Below, in pieces: positions 25,572 to 37,000 of a stretch of 64,000 nt of DNA. Within the stretch, counting starts at the first letter, position 1, and each line of letters begins with the position of its first letter. Source of the stretch: Callipepla californica brunnescens (taxonomy: Eukaryota; Chordata; Aves; Galliformes; Odontophoridae); the NCBI GenBank assembly GCA_023055505.1, contig JALIRH010000023.1, forward strand, positions 9,492,423 through 9,556,422, given 5' to 3'. The notes under the pieces are model-generated. The model ran no database searches. It was not told where the DNA came from and worked only from the letters and a program-made list of their open reading frames with translations. The position numbers and the translations under genes were made by a program.

Positions 25572-27030
25572 TCCAGTCAGGGAAACTGGGAGACTGGGAA
25601 ACCAGGGACTGGGAGAAGGGAAGCATCACTTCCATTTACAAGAAAGGGTGGAAGGACCCAGGGAACTGCAAGCTGTGAAGACCATGGAACAGATCCTTCT
25701 GGAAGACATATTAAGGCATATGAGGAATGGACGAGTGACCCAAGACAGCCAATATAACTTTAGCAAGGGAAAGTCATACTTGACCAATCTGGTGGCCTTC
25801 TGTGGTGGAGTAACAGCGTCAGTGAGCAAAGGGATGATGTCATCTACCTGGATTTGTGCAAAGCCTTTGATGTGGTCTCCCATGACATCCTTATCTCTAA
25901 GTTGGAGATACATGGATTGGAAGGGTGGACTATTGGGTGGAAAAGGAGTTGGTTGGAAGGTCACAGCCAGAAGTTGTGATCTATGTGCTCTAGGACCAGC
26001 TGGAGGCCAGTGATGAGCAGTGTCCTCCAGGAGTCAGTCTTGGGTCTAGTACTCTTTAACATCTTTACCAGTGACATAGATTATGGGTTTGCATGCACTC
26101 TCAGCATGGTTAACGATTACACGAATCTGAGCAATGCAGTTGATACAGCTGAAGGAAGGGATGCCATCCAGAGGGACCTCGATAAACTTGAAAGGTGCTC
26201 GCTTTTACAGCTGATGAGGTTCAACAAGGCAAAGTGGAAGATTTTGCCCTTTGGTCAAAGTAATCCCAGATATATTTATGAAATGGGGGAAGAATTCCTT
26301 GAGAGTAATCATGCTGAGAAATACTTGGGGGTCCTGGTTGATGGAAGTTTTATAATGAGCCAGCATTGTGCATTTGAAAGCCAGAAGACCAGTGGTATGC
26401 TGAGTTCTGTCAGAAGAAGGATGGCCAGTAGGGTGAGGGAGGTGATTGTCCCCCTCTATTCTGGCCTTGTGAAGCCCCATCTGGAGTACTGCATCCAAGT
26501 CTGGGGCCCCCAGCACAGAAAAGTTGTGGAGCTTTTGGAGAAAGTTCAGAAGTGGGCCACAAAGAAGATCCAAAAGTTGAAGCACCTTTCCTGAAAAGAT
26601 AGGATGAAGGAACTCATGATGTTCTTCCTGGAAAAGAGAGACCTCATTGGGAGACCTCATTGCAGCTTCCATATTCTAAGGGAGTTTATAAACGTAAGGG
26701 AAATAAACTTTTTGCATAGGTAGATAGTGATAGGACAAAGGGGAACAGTTTTAAACTAAAGGAAGGGAGATTTAGATTAGATATCAGGCAGAAATTTTAT
26801 GGAGAGAGTGGTGAGGTGCTGGAACGGATTGCCCAGAGAGGTTGTGAATGCCCCATCCCTGGAGGTATTTAAGACCAGGTTGAATGGGACCCTGGGTAAT
26901 CTGATGTAGTACTTGATCGAGTGGCTGGCAACCCTGCATGTGGCAGCAGGGTTGGAACTTGCTGATCATTGAGGTCCCTTCCAACCCAAGACTATAATTC
27001 TGTGATTCTGTGATTCTATGTTTCTGTGAT
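25572..27030 (+). mobile_element. CR1 LINE, about 1.45 kb, with reverse-transcriptase remnants
   Basis: The longest CR1 copy in the window. The frame at 25983-26594 (203 codons) and neighbouring frames carry decayed reverse transcriptase: [16 protein letters not shown] (motif A) at about 25840-25887 and SVLGLVLFNIFTSDID (motif B) at about 26033-26083. At the YADD position the sequence has become MVNDY, so the catalytic aspartate pair is lost. Downstream come the thumb and C-terminal region (PLYSGLVKPHLEYCIQVWGP), 3' UTR, and the octamer tail ATTCTGTGATTCTGTG to 27030. The frame is shifted several times. A 5'-truncated, inactive copy. Confidence 0.93.
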
Positions 27031-29645
27031 TAAGCACAGCATTAATTAGCAAAAACCTTTTATTTTGAGGTAGAACTCAGCCAGAGAAGTTCTGAGAATT
27101 TCTGTTTTTTAAACAGAAATATTTTACTTTTTTTCTCATTATTCTTATGTCTGACTTGATCTTTTACCAGTTTGTAGTTGTGATTCCTCATGAAAGCTAA
27201 TTAAAATATAAAGATCATACCCTGTTCAACTTATGTTTTATATATATATATTAAATTGACTTTACCAGGAAAAATGTTTGTGATATTACTGTGATACAAC
27301 TGGAGTATTGCTAATGAATGTCTCCTATCAAGGGCCAAGTTGGCTTCCTGTGTGGATGCTTGAATCATGACACTGTGGCTGAGATGGGCCAACCATTTTA
27401 TCAAACTAGAAGACATATGACGTGACTTAGAGCCAAGCTGAACTGACAACATATGATGGGGAAGAGAGTATAAAAATAGAGAGTAAAGAAAGAACGTGTG
27501 TTTTTGCAGAAGGGAAATTCAGGAAGTCTGTATTGGAAGATGTAGTCTTGGATCAAAAATAAAGGTTCAGGTGCCAGGAGCTTGGAATTTGGGCTCAGTA
27601 AAGAAGAAGCAGGCAGGACACAGGAACAAGGTGTTCTGGTGCTTTTACAGCCAAGAAACAAGCTGTGTTGGCAAAAACAACAGTCAAGCTTATTTGTTCC
27701 TTTATCACAAAAAGTCAGGTTAATTTCAAATTCACACTAAAGAAACCAAATTGAATAGTTAAACACTTGATTATGAGAGTTACGTGATTTAAATACACAT
27801 TTTATTCAGGATTTTTTTTTCTAGAATGCACATGTGGCTGTGGTTAGCACGTAAAGTGCAAAATAAGGAATGTATATGTTTAGTTGTAGTACCTTCACTG
27901 ATGCAGTATCTGATTTTATTCATGTTTTATTAAATAGAGAATGAAAAAAAAAATGTTATACAGTGAGGAAGGATGAAAATTCAGAACTCTGGTGATTCTC
28001 CAAATCAGTATGCAACATAGTCAAACTGCCTCTTACTTGTCTCTTACTTCTTAGTTTGTAACAGCAATCGTATTCCAGGATGCATGATGACTGTGCTTCA
28101 AACAGAAGCGTGCATAATAGCTTTGCAATTGTGGTTTGATCACAGGAAGTGTAAGGTAGGAAATGTAAATTTAATCATCTGCAGTATACAGAGGAACCTG
28201 AATGTAGCCTTTACTTCCTCATCAGCTGTCTTCAAGCAATTATTCAAGCAGCAGTCTATTTTCAGAAACAGGTCAGTGTTTCCTTGTTCCGACATCACAC
28301 TCGATTTCAGAATCCATCCTCAGAAAATAAATCTCTTTTTCTGAGAGATCATTTTCTGTTTGTTTTGGTTTTTAAACTAATCTAGTTAAAATTTAGGAAT
28401 ATTGACTTATCCCATGCCAGCACTTAAACCTGTCCAGCAGCTCATTTTTCTCAGTATTTAGCAAACTTACAAGGTCCCTCCACGAGAAACTGAATTATTT
28501 GGTAGCAGCCAGATATCTCTGTGTAAGTTGCTACAATGCATAAGATATATGAATTGAATGTCTGAGTCTGACCTAGCATGACACCTAAGCTTAACTTAAA
28601 AGGTAAATTACAGTGATTTTTTTATATTTTTATTTTTTTTATGTACATAGCCTACACTAAAAGCAGACCCTTTCTAGATTAGATTACATAAATCGTGTTG
28701 CCACTGAAGAATTTGTATCTGGCAACATACAGAGATGCCTTTTTGTAAAAGTCTTTAGGAGCAACTATTTCAGAAACTATTGTTTGAGCTGATGAGTCTA
28801 AAGGTGCTCAAATAACTGGAAAAAAAAAGTTACAGTTGGATCTCAGTAACAAATATAGTAATGAAAGAATTCATCTTTCCTCACTGATCATTGCTCAGTA
28901 GGGATAGAATATGAAGATTACTTTAAAAATATCTGGAATTTTATGTTCAGTCTGTTTTCTACATCATCTCACAGACAATATGAAATGTGATAGAAAGTTG
29001 TGCGTTTTTCTCTACCTATTTCAATATGAATGGCAAACAAGAAAAAATTATGTATCTTGAGAAGATTGTCTTTACATAGAAAAGCTTTTAGAGTACAGAG
29101 TATTACGTTTATTTTACCAAGTAAAAGATTGTTCATAGTTCACTTAATGTTTTTTCAGTTCACCATGACCTTGTTGTGTTTTTTTTCTACCACAAATACA
29201 TTAGCCTACATTAAAATGATGAATAACCTGCTGAAAACTTAAGGTTAATGGGCTTTGCTTAAAAAGGCAAATAGGGAGCTGAAGTATCTTGTTAAATTGC
29301 ATAAATACATATAAAGAATTTAATATATAAATGAGTAGATCTGTTCTTTGGTCATTTCCCTTGGCACATTTTATTTCTAGCACACCGTGCTTTTCCTTTT
29401 CTTTCTCCTTTTTAATAGACAGAAATTCAGCTAAGAAGTCCATGAATTTTTATTAGCCCAGGGTGTGATATTTTTATAGGTAACAAGTAGTAAGACATGC
29501 ATGATTAAAAAGAAGCTCAGAGATCAGTAACAGTCATTAATTTTAGTACACAACTCTGAAATTTTGCTAGTTCAAAGAAATGAAACTAGCCTCCACGCTT
29601 AGCTGGAGGTTTTATCTCTGCATTCTCTTTCACAGCAGCAGGGAG
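27031..29645. other. Intron, no gene seen
   Basis: AT-rich; a short TA tract at 27238-27251. No repeat family or gene recognised. Confidence 0.75.
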
Positions 29646-30062
29646 ATTATCACAAAATCACAAGATGACTGGGGTAGCCACGACCTCTGGGTCCATCTAT
29701 CCCATAACCTTCTGCAGCCGGGACACCCAGAGCAGGGTGACAGTAGCAATTCCAGGTGGATATTGGAGATCTCCAAGGAGGAGATGTGACAGCCTCTGGG
29801 TCCCTATGCAAAGTGCTCCATCACCTGCCTTGCACAGAATTGCTGCCTGATGGTCAGAGGGAACCTTCTATGCTCCAGTTTGAGCCCATTGCATCTGGCC
29901 TTGGCATTGGGCACCACTGATAAAAGCCTGGCTCTGTTCTCTGTGCACCCTCCCTTCAGCTCCAGTCCTTTAATCATTTTTGTAGCCCTTCACTGGACTC
30001 TGAAGTTTTTCCATGCACCTCATGTACCAGGGACCAGAACTGTAGATGAGGCCTCGCCTGCG
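29646..30062 (-). mobile_element. CR1 LINE 3' fragment, antisense
   Basis: Reverse-complement CR1: ATCACAAAATCACAAGATGA at the tail, CAGAATTGCTGCCTGATGG, CCCTTCAGCTCCAGTCC, TGTAGCCCTTCACTGGACTC and GGGACCAGAACTGTAGATG. It directly adjoins, and probably cut off, the LTR that starts at 30066. Confidence 0.85.
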
Positions 30063-30065
30063 CTG

Positions 30066-30439
30066 ATTAGGTGACAAAGATCACTTCCCATCAACAAGCA
30101 GGTGTTCAGTCACTTCCAGGAAAGCAGGGCTCATCACATGTAACAGTTTATTGGGAAGACAAACACCATCGCTCAAAACATCCTCCCCTAACTCCTTCTC
30201 TTCTTGCATCTTTTACTGCTGAGCACAGTGCCATATGGTTTGGGACATCCCTTTGGCGAGTGTGGTTCAACTGTTCTGGTTCTGTCCTCTCACAGCTTCA
30301 TGTGCATGGATCAGTGTAAGCCCTGCTCGGCAACAACTAAAACATCAGTGTGTAATCATTTTCATCACAAATTCAGAAAACGACATTATCTGAGCCTCTG
30401 AAAAGAAAATTGACACCATTCCATCTGAAAACCATGACA
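30066..30439 (-). mobile_element. ERVL-like solo LTR, truncated
   Basis: Read on the minus strand it begins near 30439 with TGTCATGGTTTTCAG and runs through GCCGAGCAGGGCTTACACTG, CGCCAAAGGGATGTCCCAAA, CCATATGGCACTGTGCTCAG, GTGTTTGTCTTCCCAA and GAGCCCTGCTTTCCTGG. This order of phrases matches an avian ERVL-type LTR family I know from songbirds and other birds, and matches in part the LTR at 52799-53391. The U5 end is missing where the CR1 lies. No internal viral sequence is attached. Family assignment from memory. Confidence 0.75.
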
Positions 30440-33400
30440 TCCATCTAACCAAATATTGAAAGAGCAAGGGCAGAAGAGGCAGTGGCATCAGCACATGAAC
30501 TTGATGAGTTTCTGTGATCTTTCCTCCTTATACACGCTCTGCATTCATAGGCCATTTGATCAGATGAGTTGAAAGGTACATTCTTTCTTTTTTGACCTGC
30601 TGTCTACGGCTGTGAAAACACGAATGAGTTAGATTTCTTTTTAGCTTGTCTGATCAATAAGTGGTATTTGGTGGTTGACATGTGCCTTAGATGATTCAAG
30701 GGGAGAGAGAAATTTCTCATAAATGGGAAACATGGTAAGGAATACTCACTGGCATCAATAAATACTTTGGATTTGTCTCTTTTTTTGTTTGTTTGTTTGT
30801 TTGCTTTCTTTATATCCCTAAACCATACTTCCTCATTAGAAGCAAGATCTGTCTGGTCAATATGAAATTATATATAGTCAAGCATACATAAACATATGTA
30901 TATATATATCTTCATCTTGCATAGATTCTCAGCAGAACCTAAAGAAACTATCACTTCACAAAAAGGAGCTGCCTACATTATATTTTTAAAATATATTTCT
31001 GTAATCACGAACAGGTGTATCTTCAACATAATTTGGGCAGAAACGCAGTGATCTAATGCATGTTTGTTCAAATAAAGGTTTTGTGTAAAATAAGCAAGTG
31101 ATTGCAAAGCAACACAATCAATTATTGGTCTAATCCACATTGTTTCTGCTTTGAAATGAACATTGGATATAGGTTTTCAGATTCCTATATGTACTGTTCT
31201 TCAGCTTTGAGTTGTATTTAATCCAGTTCATTTCCTGGTAGAGTAATGCACTTTAAAGAAATCACTGGCATCAGTGCAATTCTGCATATGCAAAGAATAT
31301 AAATTAATTATACTGCTGTACACAAAAATATCTTACAGTCTTCAAAAATATTACAGTCTTTCTTTATCCATTGTAAATTTGCTTGCAGTAGCTTTTCTTC
31401 CTGTAGCCACAAAGGCAGCAAGTTTAATTTTGGAATAAGAATCATCCTTAAAAAACGTTATATCTTTAGAGTGTTCTAGTAAAAACTGATTTGATTTCAC
31501 CAACTTGCATCTCACTGAAATAGCCCACATGTCACTCTGGCTGTGTGAAACAAATATTCCAAAAGTGCTGAGGGGAGTAAAAAGAGTAACTGAAGAAGCC
31601 AGAAGGCACTGTAGCTATGTGTATTGTGCACTAAAAAATTAATATTGGTTCATATGGTACCCCAGCTTAATTCATTCTACATGAAAAGTTGCAGGAATTA
31701 CTTGTTTCATTTGTAGCAAATTTTCCAGCTTGAAAGGTGCACAGCTTTTAAATTTGAAGAAAAGACTGGAGAAAATTTCCCTGTAGACATGGCAAAATCC
31801 AGGGGAAACTTGTGTATTAAAAAATTGGATTTTTTGTACGTAGGATTCTAGTACATATAAGAAATCAAATTAAAAGTTCAAATGCTACATACTAAACTAC
31901 AAAAAGACAAGCAACTTTGCTGATGGAGCTAAATTCTGCCTCTCCTATGTAAGCCTTATTACATTGCATTTAGCACTTGGACCATACTTATTTTGACCAT
32001 ACACAGTACTTGGATCTAAGAGGAAGAGTTCTCCTATGTGTATTCGATAGAAACTCTTCCAGAGTTTGTGGGGTTACAAATTAAAAACAATGCTCTCAAG
32101 GGCAGCACTGCAGCTTGGTGCTGTTCCTGAACATGCGTTGTTGTAATGAAGATGTGACTTCAGGATCTGGTGTCACACTTGATTCACGTGAGCAAAACCA
32201 AGCAGAGCTGACTCATAAGCTATGTACTTACAGAAGGTCTTGGCAGTTAGGTAACTGCTTATCTCAGTGCTTTTACACTGAAACACTTGGATCTGTCTCT
32301 TGCCATGCCAGTTATCAGAGAGGTCATTGAGCTTTCCCTCACCTATCCAGACTTTTAGCTGTGCTAGCAGCTACTTATTGTAGTGCTGAGGGCTCTAGGT
32401 GAATCCAGATTCAGGAAAAGCCCTGCTGCTGTGATTGCAGAGGAGGGATACAGCAGATTCTGGGTCAAGAACACTCACTTCCCCCAGTATTTTTATGCTT
32501 ACCTGACAGTGGTACCAATGGAGCTATCCTGTCCTCTGTGTCTTCAGTTGCCCATCCAGCTCCCTCCCCTGTCCCAGCACTGGCATCAGTGCAACTGTAG
32601 GGTGCATCAGAAGGGAAGGTTATGGCCTGATTCTGGCTGGCTGTCACCAATGGGGCTCTCTGCTTAAACAGGGCAGGGACAGACAGTTGGGTGGGCTGAG
32701 TGCTGCACTGCTGATTTCACAGCAGTGCCAGTTGGTCAGCTTAAAAATACGTGGGAAGATAGGGACCTTCTTTAGTTTGTACATACCAAATCAAACCAGT
32801 CTTGCATTTTGAAGACAGAAGCAGGTTCAACAGGACAGTGAGGAGCATTAGTTCATTTCACAGGGCTTTGGACTCACCAAAGGATGGAACTGGTTTCTCT
32901 CATTTGAATATCTTTATTTTAAAAATGTATTTCTGTGCTGTACACCTGTGTGCTTTGTCTCAACTGTATCTGAAATGAATATCCATCCTTAGTGAAGTAT
33001 AATGCAAGCTAAAGATTTCGTGCTTGCTATTTATGTTCTCTTCCTCAGGACTTCAACCATTAATGAAGCTAGTGTAATATTTAATTGTATGCATTGATAT
33101 GGTCATTTGAGATAGTAATGCTTAAAATCCATACTGGTTTCTGAGACTTGAAATTCTTTGTGTATTTATATTTATTCTGTAGGAACATAACTGTGAGATA
33201 TCACCACTGATATGTCTATTTATGATGACTGAAAAATATTATATTGCATTTTAGAAAAATAACCTGGTATTATATTCAAGGCTATCACATTGAAAATCAC
33301 AGGGGATGTTCTTGCAGCATTTGACACATTGTACTAAAAAAAGGAAATTCAAATTAATTTTATCACTTCAGTATCTTTTGGATCTAATAAAATTTGCAGG

Positions 33401-33929
33401 CTTTTAGATGAAGCTATTATTTTCTGTTTGTTCACTACTCATGCACAGGAAGGAAATTAGATAGTTAACAATCTGAGTCAATTTGACATTTAATGAGTTA
33501 AAATGAACGGAGAGACATTCTTAAATGGCATCAGTTAGTGAAGAAGTAGCAAGTGGCTGTATTTCTGGAAGTTGAAAGTGTCACTAATGAGTACTCTGTT
33601 AGGACTAACTGAATTTGTACATTTAAGGCCAACCTCTGACGTTCCGTGGAAATTATAATGTAAATCCCTGAGCAAAACTTCTAATTCTGCTGTGTGATGG
33701 GACATAGTAAATCTTCTGTAGGTTTAGCAAACTTTGTGTGATTTTTTTTTTCATTTTTTTTCCAAGAATCAGCCTTGTTTAATCACTCATTTTACTGAGT
33801 ATGTTTGCTGGGAAAAAAGAATGCATGTCTTCCAGTGATAGTGTATAAAGTTTTTGTAATTTAAAATATGTGTTGATTGCTTTTACACTTTCTCTTTGCT
33901 AATCCTGACATCTTGTTGGCTTCCCACAG
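30440..33929. other. Intron, no gene seen
   Basis: Holds a (TTTG)n tract at 30783-30803 and TA-rich sequence at 30885-30910. The stretch 32100-32720 is richer in GC and has frames on both strands, without recognisable domains. It ends with the weak pyrimidine tract and CCCACAG acceptor of the EGF3 exon. Confidence 0.75.
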
Positions 33930-34043
33930 ATGTAAATGAGTGTGAAGCTGAACCCTGCAAGAATGGTGGAATCTGTACAGATCTCGTTGCCAACTATTCT
34001 TGTGAATGTCCAGGTGAATTTATGGGGAAAAACTGCCAACAGA
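33930..34043 (+). CDS. EDIL3: EDIL3 exon: EGF-like domain 3, calcium-binding type (probably exon 5)
   Basis: A 114-base exon lies between a TTCCCACAG acceptor and a GTAAGT donor. Joined in phase to the previous exon it starts NVNEC, the calcium-binding EGF signature, and has all six cysteines. Cys-3 to Cys-5 reads [12 protein letters not shown], which fits the Asp/Asn beta-hydroxylation consensus C-x-D/N-x4-F/Y-x-C-x-C. The core [18 protein letters not shown] is as I know it in mammalian EDIL3; differences are confined to the ends (GKNCQQ here). By family knowledge calcium rigidifies the EGF2-EGF3 rod that presents the RGD loop. The exon is phase 1 at both ends and the domain is complete within it. 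Confidence 0.97.
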
Positions 34044-37000
34044 GTAAGTATTGCCAAGATCTAACATCTCTTTTTAAAATTGTCATTATTTTCTTTGCCA
34101 GAAACAAGTAGAGAATGCTATAGAAATGTGTAACTAGTCTACAGATGCGCAATGGTTAAAGTAGCCCTATTATTCATTTATAAATGGAAGAAATTTAAGA
34201 GATCTAATCTGTCAGGCTGAAGTAAAGCATCAGATATGATGGAAATATTAGCAAAACATAAAATTATGCTATGAGTCAAATGGAAATGAGTCTGTAGTGT
34301 AAAGAAGAAAAATATAAACACTGACTCATTCTGAGGGTTCCTGTATGCAAGAATCACATCTTCAACAGAAATACCAACTATTACAAGAGCAGGCTACGGG
34401 ATATTTTCTCTGATGTGTTGCCATTTGTTTTGACCCTGGCTCTTAATTGTTTTAAGTAAGCAGTCTGCATAAAAAAAGGTATCAAGTAAGTAAGGGACTG
34501 ACCTGAAGGGAGGACAAAAGCAGGCTTGTGGAAGATTGGACCACTGGTTTACAGAGAATTTCCTCGAGGAGCAGCTCCAGGATCTGTGTTAGGAACACTT
34601 GCACATGGTTTTATGAATAAAATTAAGAGTGCACTGTAAAGATCCAATTCCTAAAGCTGTTAATATGGAGGGATCATTCACATATGAAGGGATAGGTAAT
34701 CTTAAAGGTGGAATAAACTGCCACGTTGCAAAATTCTTTCTGTACTTCCTCTGGGAAGGGGCCCGCGTATGAAGGTACCGCCAGATCTGGTGTTTGTTGG
34801 CATCATGGAAGGAATGTAAAATGAGATGTGCTGTAATTGTTAAGACAGAGGTACTTTAATTTGTAGTAATAAAATTATCTGAAATTCAGATATTCAAATA
34901 TTTAACAATGGAAATAATGTTTTTACTGGCTGGCAATCTCTGAACTACCGCTGCTGAAGTAACTGCCCACATTTTTCTACTTCTCTGTCACTGTTAAAAA
35001 AGTTTTAGCATTCATCTGCTTTTGAGCTGGCTTTACCAAAGGTAGCATTAAAAACCAGAACTTTTTATTTTCATAACAACAGTATTACTGTGCAGTATAC
35101 CAGCTCCTATTGCTAGCATTGTAAATATCCACCTTTTTCATGAGAAATTTTGTTATGCCATTTACACCTAATTATGTAATTACAGGTAGTAATTACACAT
35201 TCCAATTACACCATTAGAACATTGCAGATATTTACAGTAATCATATAATTAAGTACTGTTACACTAATTATGTAAATTACTGATTGCTGTCTCAGAATTA
35301 CCTCACAAAGCTGAGGGATTGCTCATCCACATCATAGAATGTGCGAAGTAACCTAGATAGAGTAGAAAAAAGACAAAAGTTTACTTTGCACTCAGTGTTC
35401 CCATAATTGCAAGCCTGTGCTATAGGATGTTTTTTTTCAGTGGCACATTAAGATTTGCATATTCCAGATACCACCGGTTATTATGTTACTCATCTTGAAG
35501 TGCTGTGATGTTTTTTCTCCAACTGAAATTTTGTTTTGTTCATTTTATGTTTTTAAATGCACCACGTTTCTCTTAGCTAGTTAGCTGCTAGCCATTCAGG
35601 CGTACGTGATGCTAAAACCAGCTGCTGCTTATTGCTAGAAAGCACAGCAGGAGGCACAGTCAAAGTAATGTGAAATACAAGAGCACCGATGGCTTCCAAA
35701 AACATTTAGTTGTTCTGAAATAAGCTTGTCATCCTGTTAGAGAACCTTCACTGAGCATCTGGTATTCACAAAATTTGCCCACATAACGGCAACAGAATAG
35801 AAAGATAGCTCCTTTCCCCGTGCTGTGAAGGTAAAATCTAAGCAATATTAATTGCACATAACCTTCCACATTTCTTGAGGCCTCAGCATGTTCATTTTTA
35901 TAACTGCATCTCCTTCTGTTCTTACACTCTTCTTTCTTCTGTGCTGAGTTCAGGCTATCAGTGATGATTACCACCATTACAGATTTTGTTAGATCTTCAG
36001 CCACTATACATAAGTACTGGTTCCAAGATAGATACTCCTGGGCCTGAAGATTTTACTTTCAGGATCACAGAATTCTCTTGCAAGCATCAAGGATCCATGC
36101 TTATTGATGTCAGACTCTTAACATCATTCAGTATGGCTCTATACTGTTAAAATATCCCATGTGCAACATAGATTGTGAATAGCAATAATTTTGTGTTCAG
36201 GTTTTTTAGAAAGCAGAGGGCATCAACAGTACCCACTGCAACTTTACCACTGCACTTTTTGAGCTGTATTTTGTTGTTTGGTGTGGATTTTTGCCACAAA
36301 AATATGTGGCAAATTTTCTCATGCTTTTACTTCAAAAGTTATAAGCTAAATGTGTTACTATAAATACTTTTTACAAATTCTGCAGCCCCTTTACCTACTT
36401 TTCTGTGTATTTAGCGTGCCCATATGTAGGAAGTCTGCTTTCAGATGAAGTGCTCCTAGTTGTGTAATGTATCACTGAGCCTGCTATGCAGTGTATCTTC
36501 ACAGTGTTTTACTTTTTTTTGTTCTTTACTGCACTGGCATATTTGTACCACACTTGGCAGTCTTCTGCATTCCTCTCCGTGGAAATCAGAGCTACAGTTT
36601 TTTTAATTAGAAAATATACCTTCTTTCTGTGTCTTCCATATTGAAAAATTACCTGAAGAATTGGCAAGCCTAAACAAAAAAGATCTTTCAAGGCTTCTGT
36701 TTACATGTATCAGTATGCTCTTGTGTTAGATGACCTTTGATGACTTCTCGTTGTCATACAGATTAAGACCTTAAAGTGAATCAGAGTTTCCTGTTGCTCT
36801 CTTATTATATTCACTAGATAGAGAAGGTCTTGTAATCACTTAATAATTCCAGAAATTTCTAAGCAAATATTCAACACTTAAAAGGAAAAAGTACAAACAT
36901 AGCATACCCTGGGTTAAATTGCATCATACTATAAAGTAGCAGTTCCATGAGATCTTAGACAGAGCAGCCCAGCTGCTTCACATCTTTGCCTATCTTGATG

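Noticed and set aside
25983..26594. 203-codon frame, longest in the window
   Set aside because: It is decayed CR1 reverse transcriptase, lacking the YADD aspartates, not a host gene.
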